Of a DNA stretch of 64,000 nt, positions 1 to 9,232 are shown piece by piece (position 1 is the first letter of the stretch; each line of letters begins with the position of its first letter). The position numbers and the translations under genes were made by a program. The stretch covers positions 558,001 through 622,000 of the forward strand of contig NZ_WIDQ01000001.1 in the NCBI RefSeq assembly GCF_009495745.1. The letters are read 5' to 3'. Source of the DNA: Niveispirillum sp. SYP-B3756. Its GTDB lineage: Bacteria > Pseudomonadota > Alphaproteobacteria > Azospirillales > Azospirillaceae. The notes below the pieces were generated by a model. The model saw only the letters and a list, made by a program, of their open reading frames with translations. It ran no database searches and had not been told where the DNA came from.

Positions 1-74
1 CGGTTCGGGCGTGCCGGGGATGGGTGGATGCATCGTTTAGATCAACCCGAAACAGTCTGCCCATTGGAGTTTAC

Positions 75-1769
75 ATGGCACAGGTTTCCGCCGCGAAGGA
101 AAGCTTCGCCGCCCTGCTGGAAGAATCGTTCGGCTCCGCCGACAGCCTGGAAGGCACCGTCGTCAAGGGTCGTGTTGTCAATATCGACAACGACATGGTG
201 CTGATCGACGTTGGCCTGAAGTCTGAAGGTCGCGTTGCTCTCAAGGAATTTGCCGTTCCGGGCCAGCCGGTCGAGCTGAAGGTCGGCGACACCGTCGAGG
301 TCTATCTGGAGCGCATGGAAGACAAGAATGGCGAAGCCGTTCTGTCGCGCGAGAAGGCCAAGCGCGAGGAAGCCTGGACCCTGCTGGAGAAGTCCTTCAC
401 CGACCAGAGCCGCGTCACCGGCATCATTTTCGGTCGCGTCAAGGGTGGTTTCACCGTCGATCTGAATGGCGCCGTGGCCTTCCTGCCGGGCAGCCAGGTC
501 GATATCCGTCCGGTGCGCGACATCTCCCCGCTGATGGGCACGCCGCAGCCGTTCCAGATCCTGAAGATGGACCGCTCGCGCGGCAACATCGTCGTTTCCC
601 GCCGCGCCGTGCTGGAAGAAAGCCGTGCGGAAGCCCGCTCCGAGCTGGTCGCCTCCCTCAAGGAAGGCCAGATCCTGCAGGGCGTGGTCAAGAACATCAC
701 CGATTACGGTGCGTTCGTTGATCTGGGCGGCGTTGACGGCCTGCTGCACGTCACCGATATCGCCTGGCGCCGTATCAACCACCCGTCGGAAGCCCTGCAG
801 ATCGGCCAGACCGTTACGGTCCAGGTCATCCGCTTCAACTCCGAGACCCAGCGTATCAGCCTCGGCATGAAGCAGCTTGAGGCCGATCCGTGGGAAGGCG
901 TGGAAGCCAAGTACCCGCCGCAGGCCAAGTTCAAGGGTCGCGTCACCAACATCACCGACTACGGCGCCTTTGTGGAGCTGGAGCCGGGTATCGAAGGTCT
1001 GGTGCACGTCTCCGAGATGAGCTGGACCAAGAAGAACGTCCATCCGGGCAAGATCGTTTCCACCTCTCAGGAAGTGGAAGTGATGGTGCTGGACGTGGAT
1101 CCGGTGAAGCGCCGTATCAGCCTGGGTCTGAAGCAGACCATGCAGAACCCCTGGGAAGCCTTCGTCGAGAAGTTCCCGGGCGGCACCGAGCTGGAAGGCG
1201 AGGTCAAGAACATCACCGAATTCGGTCTGTTCGTTGGTCTGCCGGGCGACATCGACGGTATGGTGCACCTGTCCGATCTGGACTGGAACACCCCCGGCGA
1301 GCAGGCGATCCAGGAATACAAGAAGGGCGATCAGGTCAAGGTCAAGGTTCTGGACGTTGACGTTGAGAAGGAACGCATCTCGCTCGGCATCAAGCAGCTG
1401 GCTTCCGATCCGTTCGAGAGCGCTGCTGCTGGCGTCAAGAAGGGTGATGTCGTCACCTGCACCGTGACCCAGATCACCGAAGGCGGGATCGAGGTTGAGG
1501 TTGGTGAAGGCTTCACCGGCTTCATCCGCAAGTCCGACCTGAGCCGTGAGCGTTCCGAGCAGCGCCCCGACCGCTTCGCCGTTGGCGAAAAGGTCGATGC
1601 CAAGGTCACCCAGGTCGATCGCGGTTCCCGCAAGATCGGCCTGTCGATCAAGGCCAAGGAAGTCGAGGAAGAGAAGTCCGCGATGGCCGAATTCGGCTCG
1701 TCCGACTCGGGCGCCTCGCTGGGCGACATCCTGGGTGCGGCTCTGAAGCGCCGCCAGCAGAACGACTGA
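75..1769 (+). CDS. rpsA: 30S ribosomal protein S1
   Basis: S1 binds mRNA single strands and helps the 30S subunit load structured messages. The 564-residue product carries six OB-fold S1 repeats. The later ones are easiest to see, through recurring phrases such as NITDYGAFVDL, NITDYGAFVEL and NITEFGLFVGL and their LGMKQL / LGLKQT / LGIKQL ends. I chose ATG 75 because MAQVSAAKESFAALLEESF is the usual alphaproteobacterial N-terminus and TTGGAG lies just upstream. An in-frame ATG at 24 would add 17 residues without family support. Length fits S1 of alphaproteobacteria (about 560-570). It stands alone before a strong terminator. Identification is secure. Confidence 0.97.
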   Translation: MAQVSAAKESFAALLEESFGSADSLEGTVVKGRVVNIDNDMVLIDVGLKSEGRVALKEFAVPGQPVELKVGDTVEVYLERMEDKNGEAVLSREKAKREEAWTLLEKSFTDQSRVTGIIFGRVKGGFTVDLNGAVAFLPGSQVDIRPVRDISPLMGTPQPFQILKMDRSRGNIVVSRRAVLEESRAEARSELVASLKEGQILQGVVKNITDYGAFVDLGGVDGLLHVTDIAWRRINHPSEALQIGQTVTVQVIRFNSETQRISLGMKQLEADPWEGVEAKYPPQAKFKGRVTNITDYGAFVELEPGIEGLVHVSEMSWTKKNVHPGKIVSTSQEVEVMVLDVDPVKRRISLGLKQTMQNPWEAFVEKFPGGTELEGEVKNITEFGLFVGLPGDIDGMVHLSDLDWNTPGEQAIQEYKKGDQVKVKVLDVDVEKERISLGIKQLASDPFESAAAGVKKGDVVTCTVTQITEGGIEVEVGEGFTGFIRKSDLSRERSEQRPDRFAVGEKVDAKVTQVDRGSRKIGLSIKAKEVEEEKSAMAEFGSSDSGASLGDILGAALKRRQQND

Positions 1770-1814
1770 TCCGGCAACGGATCAGCCTGATCTGCTCAGG
1801 TTGTTTGAGACGTG

Positions 1815-1848
1815 AAAAGGCCGCCGGGGCAACCCGGCGGCCTTTTTG
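1815..1848 (+). terminator. Rho-independent terminator of rpsA
   Basis: A 14-bp perfect stem (AAAAGGCCGCCGGG paired with CCCGGCGGCCTTTT) closes a GCAA tetraloop and runs into T residues. It lies 45 nt after the rpsA stop, so it ends rpsA transcription and insulates the downstream restriction cassette. Confidence 0.9.
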
Positions 1849-1941
1849 CTTTTAAGCACTTGGGCTTGGGCCTTGCTTGCAATCTCGCGGTCGCCCCCGC
1901 TATCCTGCGCGTGCAAAAGCCGGAGCATGATTCCCGTGACG

Positions 1942-4938
1942 ATGAATCCTGAAGATTTCATTGCCAAATGGCGTGGCAACACCGCCAACGAAAAGAAATT
2001 CTATCAGAGCCATTTCAACGATCTCTGCCGGATGCTGGAGGTGCCGGACCCCAACAGCGCCGACAAGACCGGCGAGGAATATTGCTTCGAAAAGAATGTG
2101 TTGAAGCTGGGCGGTGCCTCTGGCTACGCCGATGTCTGGAAACGCAATCACTTCGTCTGGGAATATAAAGGGTCGAAGAAGAACCTGACGGCGGCCCATG
2201 CCCAGGTAAAGCAATATGCCGATGCGCTGGGCAACCCGCCGCTGCTGATCGTTTCCGATTCCCAGGAAATCCGCATCCACACCAATTTCACCAATGAGGT
2301 GGCAGTTACCCATACCATCCGGTTGGGCGACCTGATGAGTGTGGAGGCGCGGCGGATGCTGCGCGCCTGCTGGACCGATCCGGAATATCTGCGGCCCAAG
2401 GAAACCCGCGCCACCGTTACCGCCCAGGCCGCCGCCACCGTTGGCACCATCGCGGCGGAACTGCGCCACCGGCTGGGGGATGAACAATCCCGCCGCATCG
2501 CCCATTTCCTGAACCGCATTGTCTTCTGTCTGTTCGCGCAGAATATCGGCCTGCTGCCGGACCTGATCTTCTCCGACCTGCTGGAAGACAGCGTGCAGGA
2601 TCAGGCTGGGTTTGCCCCCCGCCTGAAAAACCTGTTCCGGGCGATGAAAGACCCGCAGGGTTACTTCGGCAACCGTCCCATTCCCTGGTTCAATGGCGGG
2701 CTGTTCGACGATGATGATGTGATCGACCTGGGGGGCTTGCAAATCCGCGCCCTGCTGGATGCCGCCAAGCTGGATTGGGGCAGTATCGAGCCCAGCATTT
2801 TCGGCACCCTGTTTGAACGCGGCCTGGACCCGGAAAAGCGCAAGGCCATGGCGGGCCTGTTTGATGTGGCGCCGGATGCCGCCAGCCCGGCAAAGGCGGC
2901 CAAGGCCGCCAAGGCCAAGGGCCTGTCCAAGGCCGATAAGGGCGTGGGCATCCATTACACCGATCCGGAAAAGATCATGAAGATCGTGGAACCGGTGGTG
3001 TTGCGCCCCCTGCGCGCCGAGTGGGAACAGGTGAAGGAAAAGGTGGCGGGCTTGCGCGCCAAGCGCGATGCGGCCAAGGATGATGCCAGCCGCACCCGGC
3101 ACGAAAATGCCGCCCGCGATACCTATCTGAAATTCCGCCACCGCCTGGGCAAATACCGGGTGCTGGACCCTGCCTGCGGGTCCGGCAATTTCCTTTACAT
3201 GGCGTTGATGCACCTGAAAGACCTGGACCGCGCCATCGAGCAGGAGGCGCGAACCCTGGGCCTGCCCGCCGATGATGAGCGCATCACCCCGCAATGCGTG
3301 CTGGGAATTGAGATCAACCCCTATGCCGCCGAACTGGCCCGCACCACGGTCTGGATCGGTGAGCTGCAATGGCAGATGAAGAATGCCGGTGCCGTGAAGC
3401 GCACGCCCATTCTGGGCAGCCTGAAGGGGATCGAGAACCGCGACGCCCTGTTGAACGAGGATGGCACGGAGGCGCAATGGCCCAAGGCTGACGCGATTGT
3501 GGGGAATCCGCCGTTTTTGGGTTCAAAAAAAATGCGAAGCAACCTAGGAGAGGTCTACGTTGATTCTTTGCGCGCAATTTACAAAAATCGAGTTTCCGGC
3601 CAAGCCGACCTCGTCTCCTGGTGGTTCGTTAAAGCTCTGTATTGTATAAAAATTTATCAAGGTAGATTCGGTTTTGTTGCAACAAACACAATTAATCATG
3701 GAGATTCTCTAGAAACAATATCGAGAAATTTGGATAGTTGCATTATATTTGATGCTTGGGAGTCTCTTGACTGGGTGTTGGACGGTGCAGCAGTGGATGT
3801 TGCAATTTGCTGCATTAAGTATCCAGATGGACTTAGTGAAGACGTTTTTCTAAATGGAAACAAGGTATCTATTATACTTCCTGGACTAAAGCGCGTTCTA
3901 CCGATAGAAAATCATACGTACTTTATTAGCAAACTTCGACAAAATATAAATATTTGCCTTGAGGGTTATTCTTATGGTGGTCCATTTGTTATTAAAGGTG
4001 ATTTGGCGAGGCGTTTACTAAATGAACCTTTAAATCCAAATGGTAAATTAAACTCAGACGTTATTTCAAGAATGATTGGTGGTGCAGAACTCATTCAATC
4101 TTCATCAGATTATTTCGTCATCGATTTTGGGACTCAATTGAGCGAGACTGAAGCTGCCTACTACGAAGCTCCATTTACATACCTACGAAATCTTATATTT
4201 AGCTATCCGCAAAAAGAAGTGGCTCTAAAAAGAGACATCTATTGGAGGTTTCGGAGGTCAGGCGCTGCCTTACGACACGCCCTGGCCGGAAAGCAGAGAT
4301 TTATCGCTGTGCCTAAAACCTCAAAGTATCGGCTTTTCAGATTTGTCGACGGTCGGATCTCCATTGCTGGGACACTTAATGCCATCGCCAGGGATGACTA
4401 TACTAGCTTCGGTATACTTCACTCTAGTTTTCACGCTTTTTGGGCCCTGTATATGGGCTCTAAGCTCGAAGATCGCCCCCGCTACACCCCCACCACCTGC
4501 TTCGAAACCTTCCCCTTCCCTGAAGGCCTGACGCCGGACCTGCCGGCATCGGCCTATGCGGACGACCCGCGCGCCCAGGCCATCGCGGCGGCGGCGAAGG
4601 AGTTGGATGAGAAGCGGGAGGCGTGGTTGAATCCGCCCGATCTGGTGAAGATCGTGCCGGAAGTGGTGCCCGGCTATCCCGACCGCATCCTGCCCAAGAA
4701 TGACAAGGCGGCGGCGGAGCTGAAGAAGCGCACCCTGACCAATCTTTACAACCAGCGCCCCGCCTGGCTGGACATGCTGCATAAGCGGCTGGATGAAGCC
4801 GTGGCCGCCGCCTATGGCTGGCCCGCCAATATCAGTGAGGAAGAGGCTTTGGCTAAGCTGTTCGCCCTGAACCAGGAACGGGCAGCCAAACAGGAACCCA
4901 AGCCCAAAGGCCGGAAGCACAAGGAAGCGGATGAATGA
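1942..4938 (+). CDS. Type IIL (MmeI-like) fused restriction endonuclease / DNA methyltransferase
   Basis: A single-chain restriction-modification enzyme of about 998 aa. The N-terminus carries a PD-(D/E)xK nuclease signature: D64 in GYADVW and E74-Y75-K76 in VWEYKG. A helical spacer follows, then an amino-methyltransferase core with SAM motif I DPACGSGNF (D409) and catalytic motif IV NPPF (N522). The target-recognition part and a basic C-terminus end the protein. In this family one polypeptide both modifies and cleaves, using one recognition domain. ATG 1942 (MNPEDFIAKWRG) was chosen on family N-termini. ATG 1927 sits only 1 nt after GGAG. The stretch from about 3520 to 4470, just after NPPF, is AT-rich (20 of 60 GC at 3661-3720, against 39 of 60 at 4681-4740), suggesting a swapped recognition domain. 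The stop overlaps the next ATG. BREX PglX is less likely given the nuclease motif. Confidence 0.85.
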   Translation: MNPEDFIAKWRGNTANEKKFYQSHFNDLCRMLEVPDPNSADKTGEEYCFEKNVLKLGGASGYADVWKRNHFVWEYKGSKKNLTAAHAQVKQYADALGNPPLLIVSDSQEIRIHTNFTNEVAVTHTIRLGDLMSVEARRMLRACWTDPEYLRPKETRATVTAQAAATVGTIAAELRHRLGDEQSRRIAHFLNRIVFCLFAQNIGLLPDLIFSDLLEDSVQDQAGFAPRLKNLFRAMKDPQGYFGNRPIPWFNGGLFDDDDVIDLGGLQIRALLDAAKLDWGSIEPSIFGTLFERGLDPEKRKAMAGLFDVAPDAASPAKAAKAAKAKGLSKADKGVGIHYTDPEKIMKIVEPVVLRPLRAEWEQVKEKVAGLRAKRDAAKDDASRTRHENAARDTYLKFRHRLGKYRVLDPACGSGNFLYMALMHLKDLDRAIEQEARTLGLPADDERITPQCVLGIEINPYAAELARTTVWIGELQWQMKNAGAVKRTPILGSLKGIENRDALLNEDGTEAQWPKADAIVGNPPFLGSKKMRSNLGEVYVDSLRAIYKNRVSGQADLVSWWFVKALYCIKIYQGRFGFVATNTINHGDSLETISRNLDSCIIFDAWESLDWVLDGAAVDVAICCIKYPDGLSEDVFLNGNKVSIILPGLKRVLPIENHTYFISKLRQNINICLEGYSYGGPFVIKGDLARRLLNEPLNPNGKLNSDVISRMIGGAELIQSSSDYFVIDFGTQLSETEAAYYEAPFTYLRNLIFSYPQKEVALKRDIYWRFRRSGAALRHALAGKQRFIAVPKTSKYRLFRFVDGRISIAGTLNAIARDDYTSFGILHSSFHAFWALYMGSKLEDRPRYTPTTCFETFPFPEGLTPDLPASAYADDPRAQAIAAAAKELDEKREAWLNPPDLVKIVPEVVPGYPDRILPKNDKAAAELKKRTLTNLYNQRPAWLDMLHKRLDEAVAAAYGWPANISEEEALAKLFALNQERAAKQEPKPKGRKHKEADE

Positions 4939-5150
4939 TGGAAGAGGAAACGGGCACGCATCTGGGACCGGACGAAGCCGCCCTGATTGTTGATGCGGCT
5001 GGGGAACTGAGCCTGCTGCTGCCGGAATATCCGGAGGATCAACCGGTGCCGCCCATGGTGCTGTTGCTGGCCGCCGTGGCCCGCAAGGCAGGTTCCGACC
5101 CGGCCTGGGTGGAAGCCTTGATCGAAGAAGCTTTCGGCGGGGACGCATGA
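4935..5150 (+). CDS. Small acidic protein of the restriction cassette (unknown function)
   Basis: A 71-aa protein, not recognised as a known family. It is strongly acidic: many Glu/Asp, with only one Lys and one Arg. It looks helical (a hydrophobic PPMVLLLAAVARK stretch and an acidic WVEALIEEAFGG tail). Its ATG (4935, or the adjacent in-frame ATG 4938) overlaps the stop of the MmeI-like gene, and its own stop overlaps the ATG of the Mrr-like gene, so all three appear translationally coupled. The context suggests an accessory or regulatory subunit of the restriction genes. A DNA-mimic or adaptor role is only a guess. Confidence 0.7.
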   Translation: MMEEETGTHLGPDEAALIVDAAGELSLLLPEYPEDQPVPPMVLLLAAVARKAGSDPAWVEALIEEAFGGDA

Positions 5151-6013
5151 CCTGTCTCTTACGCACCGACAGCGACGGCGTTCCCCTGTTCGAAGGCCTG
5201 TTGCGCCCAACCATTGAGGCGCTGCGGGAACTGGGCGGATCGGCGGGGAATGAGGAACTGCTGGATGCGGTGATCCGGCGGGAAAAAATCCCGGAACCGG
5301 CGCAGGCCATCCCCCACAAGGATGGCCGGATCAGCCGCCTTTCCTATCGGCTTTCCTGGGCCAAGACCTATCTGGGCAAGACCGGGCTGCTGGTGAACAG
5401 CGCGCGCGGGGTCTGGGCGCTGACCGATGCCGGTGAGAAGGTCACGGATGGTGAGTTGGAACGGGTGCCGGCCCTGGTGCGTGCCGAGCGCAACCAGCCG
5501 GCCACGCCCCGGACCAATGGTCGCCTGGGGGCCAAGGAACCAGAGGCGGAACCGCCGGATTGGCGGGAAACGCTGCTGCAAACGGTGCAGACCATCACGC
5601 CGGATGCGTTCGAGCGCCTGTCACAACGCCTGTTGCGGGAAGCCGGCTTTGTGAAGGTGGAAGTCACCGGCAAGACGGGGGATGGCGGCATTGACGGGCA
5701 GGGTGTGCTGCGCGTCAACCTCGTCACCTTTCAGGTGGCGTTCCAGTGCAAGCGCTATCAGGGCTCCGTCGGTGCCTCGGTGGTGCGGGATTTTCGCGGG
5801 GCCATGGTGGGCCGCGCGGACAAGGGCCTGATCATCACCACCGGCACCTTCACCCAAGCCGCCAAGGATGAAGCCATCCGCCCCGGTGCCCCCGCCATCG
5901 ACCTGATCGACGGCGAGTTGTTGTGCCATTTGCTGAAGGATTTGAAGCTTGGCGTCGTCACCCGCATGGTGGAAGAGGTGACGGTGGATGGCGGCTGGTT
6001 CACGGCCCTTTGA
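5147..6013 (+). CDS. Mrr-like restriction endonuclease
   Basis: A 288-aa protein with the two-part architecture of Mrr enzymes. An N-terminal winged-helix Mrr_N region (about residues 10-105) holds NEELLDAVI and LSYRLSWAKTYL. A C-terminal Mrr_cat nuclease domain (about 150-275) holds AFERLSQRLLREAGF, then GDGGIDG (D179, D183) and the Q200-C-K202 pair of the PD-(D/E)xK fold. E. coli Mrr is a type IV enzyme that cuts methylated DNA. Here the gene overlaps the preceding small ORF by 4 nt and lies directly behind a methyltransferase-nuclease, so it may act with it or target foreign modified DNA. All catalytic residues look intact. Its stop lies in a hairpin shared with polA. Confidence 0.85.
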   Translation: MTCLLRTDSDGVPLFEGLLRPTIEALRELGGSAGNEELLDAVIRREKIPEPAQAIPHKDGRISRLSYRLSWAKTYLGKTGLLVNSARGVWALTDAGEKVTDGELERVPALVRAERNQPATPRTNGRLGAKEPEAEPPDWRETLLQTVQTITPDAFERLSQRLLREAGFVKVEVTGKTGDGGIDGQGVLRVNLVTFQVAFQCKRYQGSVGASVVRDFRGAMVGRADKGLIITTGTFTQAAKDEAIRPGAPAIDLIDGELLCHLLKDLKLGVVTRMVEEVTVDGGWFTAL

Positions 6014-6033
6014 GGGGGGCGATCCCCCCTCAA
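6010..6033. terminator. Shared hairpin between convergent mrr-like gene and polA
   Basis: A perfect 10-bp stem (TTGAGGGGGG / CCCCCCTCAA) with a CGAT loop. The TGA of the Mrr-like gene (6011-6013) is in the left arm and the polA stop (6030-6032, minus strand) is in the right arm. Only 16 nt separate the two genes. There is no long T tract, so termination strength is uncertain. Confidence 0.6.
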
Positions 6034-8957
6034 TGCGCCTCCGCCCAGGACTTCCCATGCCCGGCCTCGGCCACCAGGGGCACGCCGATATCGGTGGCGG
6101 TTTCCATCACCTGTTTCACCAGGGCCGCTGTGGCGGTGATCTCCGCTTCCGGCACTTCGAACAACAGTTCGTCATGCACCTGCAACAGCATCCGCGCCTT
6201 CAGCCCGGCAGCCGCCAGGGCGGCGGGCAGGCGGATCATGGCGCGCTTGATGATATCGGCGGCTGTGCCCTGGATAGGGGCGTTGATGGCCTGGCGTTCG
6301 GCATAGGAACGCCTGGCACCCTTTTCCTGAATGCCGGGAATCCAGCATTTGCGGCCCAACAGGGTGGTGACATAGCCCTGGGCGTGCGCTTCCGCCTTGG
6401 TCTTGTCCATATAGGTCTGCAATTCCGGGAACCGCTCAAAATAGGCCTTGATGAAGGCCCCGGCCTCGCCCGGTGAGATGCCCAACTGGCGCGACAGGCC
6501 GAAGCTGGAAATACCATAGATGATGCCGAAATTGATCGCCTTGGCCCGGCGGCGGATTTCAGACGTCATCTCGGCCAGCGGCACGCCGAACACTTGGGAT
6601 GCCGTCATGGCGTGAATGTCGATGCCTTCGCGGAAAGCCTGTTGCAGGGCCGGGATGCCGGCCATTTCCGCCACCAGCCGCAATTCGATCTGGCTGTAAT
6701 CCACCGACAGCATCACATGGCCCGGTGCCGCCACGAAGGCGCGGCGGATCTTGCGCCCCTCCTCCGTGCGGATGGGGATGTTCTGCAAATTGGGATCGGT
6801 GGAGGACAGCCGCCCGGTGGAGGTGATGGCCAGCGCGAAACTGGTATGGACCCGTCCCGTCCTGGCATCAATCTGTTCGGCCAGCGTGTCGGTATAGGTG
6901 GATTTCAGCTTGGCGAACTGGCGCCAGTCCAGCACCTTCTGGGCGATCGGCACGCCCTGGTCGGCCAGTTCCTCCAGCACCGAACTGTCGGTGGAATAGG
7001 CGCCGGTCTTGGCGCTTTTCTTGGCCCCGGTCAGCTTCATCTCATCAAACAGAATCTCGCCCAACTGCTTGGGGCTGCCGACATTGAAGCTGCGGCCCGC
7101 CAGCGCGTGGATTTCCGCCTCCAGCTCCACCATGCGTTTGGCGAAATCGCCCGACAATTCGCGCAGCACGGCGCGGTCGATCAACACGCCGTCGCTTTCC
7201 ATCTGCGCCACCACGGGCACCAGCGGGCGTTCAATCGTCTCGTACACCGTCACCATATGGTCGGCCAGCACGTCATGTTTCAGCACATGCCACAGGCGCA
7301 GGGTGATGTCGGCATCCTCCGCCGCATAGGCCGTGGCCTTGTCCAGCGGCACCCGGTCAAAGGTGATGCGCGCCTTGCCGGTGCCCGTCACCTCATCATA
7401 GGAAATGCAGCTATGGCCCAGATGGCGCTGCGCCAGCTCATCCATGCCATGGCCATGCTTGCCGCCGCCAATGACATAGGAAAGCAGCATCGTATCGTCG
7501 ATGGGGGCGACATTGACGCCATGCTTGGCGAACATCTGCCAGTCGAACTTGATATTGTGCCCGACCTTCAGCACGCCCGGATGTTCCAGCAGCGGGCGCA
7601 GGATTTCCATGGCCCGGTCCAGGGCGATCTGCTTGGGCGGTGGCGGGGCGGTGCCGAAATCCAGCCCGCCCTGATCGCCCTTGGGCGTGGAGGGATCAAT
7701 ATGGGCGATGGGGATATAGCAGGCGCGGCCCGGCCGGGTGGAAAGCGAGATGCCCACCAGATTGCAACGGGTCGGCGTCAGCCCGTCGGTTTCCGTATCC
7801 ACGGCGACGATGCCGGCTTCCAGCCCTTCCGCTACCCAGGCTTCCAGGTCAGCCTCTTCCACCACCAGCAGATGTTCCACGGCACCGGGGCGGGGGATAT
7901 GGGCATCGGCCCGTACCTCTGCCGGGCTGGTGGTGGGCGTGGGGGCATAGGAGCGACCATCCAGGGCGGCGCGCAGGTCGCGGCGCGGCTGTTCCGATCC
8001 GCCGGCGGCAATGGCGCGGGCCACGGCCCCATCGGCCAGCGTGCCGTCAGCGGCGATTTCCGCCTTCACCTTGGCGATAATGCCGCGGAAACCCTGCACG
8101 CCCAGCCATTCCAGCAGGCGGGCGCTGTCCGGCTCCCGCACCACCAGTTCTTCCACCGGCACCGGTACCGGCACATTTTCTTCCAGCTTCACCAGCCGCT
8201 TGGAGATGCGGGCCAGGTCGGCATTCTCCAGCAGTTTCTGGCGGCGGCCCGCCTGTTTGATCTCGCCGGCCCGTTCCAGCAGGGTTTCCAGATCGCCATA
8301 ATCGGTGATCAACTGGGCAGCCGTCTTGATGCCGATGCCGGGCACGCCCGGCACATTATCCACGCTGTCGCCGGCCAGCGCCTGCACATCCACCACCTTG
8401 TCGGGGGTGACGCCAAATTTCTCAAACACCTCATCCGGGCCGATCAGCCGGTTTTTCATCGGGTCCAGCAGGCGCACGCCATCGCGCACCAACTGCATCA
8501 AGTCCTTGTCCGACGAGACGATGGTGACGGGGCGGCCCTGAGCGCGGGCCTGGCGGGCGTATGTGGCGATCAGGTCGTCGGCCTCATACCCTTCCAGCTC
8601 GATGCCGGGCAGGTTGAAGGCGTCCACCGCCTCGCGGATCAGGGCGAATTGCGGGCGCAGATCTTCCGGCGGCTCCGGGCGGTGGGCCTTATAGTCGGGA
8701 TAGAATTCATTGCGGAAATTCAGCCGCTTGGCATCAAAGATGATGGCCACGGCCTCAGCCTTCAGTTCCGCCAGCAGCTTCATCAGCATATTGGTGAAGC
8801 CCATCACGGCATTCACCGGCGTGCCGTCGGGCCGGTTCAGCGGCGGCAGGGCGTGATAGGCGCGGAAGATGAAGCCAGACCCATCCACCAGATAAAGCGG
8901 GCTGCCATCGGCGGCCGGCAGGGCAGCGGGGTCAGCGGCTGGGATATCGGTGGGCAT
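6030..8957 (-). CDS. polA: DNA polymerase I
   Basis: DNA repair and Okazaki-fragment processing polymerase, 975 aa (E. coli 928). The N-terminal 5'-3' exonuclease domain shows LVDGSGFIFRAYHAL, GYEADDLIATYA and SSDKDLMQLV. An apparently active 3'-5' proofreading domain has DTETDGL (D386, E388), HNIKFDWQMF and AEDADITLRL. The polymerase domain has motif A VDYSQIELR (D753), motif B RRAKAINFGIIYG and motif C HDELLFEV (D929). It is transcribed toward the restriction cassette, with no co-directional partner. A long inter-domain linker (about residues 310-355), Ala/Arg-rich, explains part of the extra length. Confidence 0.97.
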   Translation of the reverse strand: MPTDIPAADPAALPAADGSPLYLVDGSGFIFRAYHALPPLNRPDGTPVNAVMGFTNMLMKLLAELKAEAVAIIFDAKRLNFRNEFYPDYKAHRPEPPEDLRPQFALIREAVDAFNLPGIELEGYEADDLIATYARQARAQGRPVTIVSSDKDLMQLVRDGVRLLDPMKNRLIGPDEVFEKFGVTPDKVVDVQALAGDSVDNVPGVPGIGIKTAAQLITDYGDLETLLERAGEIKQAGRRQKLLENADLARISKRLVKLEENVPVPVPVEELVVREPDSARLLEWLGVQGFRGIIAKVKAEIAADGTLADGAVARAIAAGGSEQPRRDLRAALDGRSYAPTPTTSPAEVRADAHIPRPGAVEHLLVVEEADLEAWVAEGLEAGIVAVDTETDGLTPTRCNLVGISLSTRPGRACYIPIAHIDPSTPKGDQGGLDFGTAPPPPKQIALDRAMEILRPLLEHPGVLKVGHNIKFDWQMFAKHGVNVAPIDDTMLLSYVIGGGKHGHGMDELAQRHLGHSCISYDEVTGTGKARITFDRVPLDKATAYAAEDADITLRLWHVLKHDVLADHMVTVYETIERPLVPVVAQMESDGVLIDRAVLRELSGDFAKRMVELEAEIHALAGRSFNVGSPKQLGEILFDEMKLTGAKKSAKTGAYSTDSSVLEELADQGVPIAQKVLDWRQFAKLKSTYTDTLAEQIDARTGRVHTSFALAITSTGRLSSTDPNLQNIPIRTEEGRKIRRAFVAAPGHVMLSVDYSQIELRLVAEMAGIPALQQAFREGIDIHAMTASQVFGVPLAEMTSEIRRRAKAINFGIIYGISSFGLSRQLGISPGEAGAFIKAYFERFPELQTYMDKTKAEAHAQGYVTTLLGRKCWIPGIQEKGARRSYAERQAINAPIQGTAADIIKRAMIRLPAALAAAGLKARMLLQVHDELLFEVPEAEITATAALVKQVMETATDIGVPLVAEAGHGKSWAEAH

Positions 8958-9113
8958 GGGGGATGGCCTGTCGTTCCGGGTGCGTTCACGCGCGGAACAT
9001 GGCCCATGCCGCCGCCCCTGTCCACTGTTGAGCGGGGCGGCGAGGTAGGTGATGAGCGGCTGATCTATCTGTCTGGAAAAGGATCTTTTTCTTCAAAGCC
9101 TTGTCATTTCACC

Positions 9114-9188
9114 ACCGTCATTCCCGCGTAGGCGGGAATCCATACAACAGCGCGGATTTTGGATTCCCGCCTTCGCGGGAATGACGGT
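9114..9188. repeat. REP-like inverted pair, family A (CCGTCATTCCCGC)
   Basis: Two small hairpins in inverted orientation. Unit 1 starts ACCGTCATTCCCGC and its stem is closed by GCGGGAATCCAT. Unit 2 is its mirror, ending GCGGGAATGACGGT. A 17-nt spacer separates them. It sits in the 5' region of polA. Related copies are at 34302-34333 and 38573-38673. The flank (TGTCTGGAAAAG...AAGCCTTGTCATTTCACC) is partly shared with the copy at 34302, so the repeated unit is longer than the hairpins. Confidence 0.85.
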
Positions 9189-9232
9189 TGAGGGAGTGAA
9201 AATGAAAGACGTTTGTGGTCACACTTTCACGG

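Noticed and set aside
42-1268. Long minus-strand open frame across rpsA
   Set aside because: It is the antisense shadow of the S1 gene; composition is His/Gln/Leu-rich nonsense without any family motif.
1942-4938. BREX PglX methyltransferase
   Set aside because: The N-terminal D...ExK nuclease motif and absence of other BREX genes fit a type IIL enzyme better.
6594-9131. 845-codon plus-strand open frame opposite polA
   Set aside because: Codon bias of the high-GC polA gene leaves the antisense frame open. The translation is His/Gly/Gln-rich and polA is unambiguous on the other strand.
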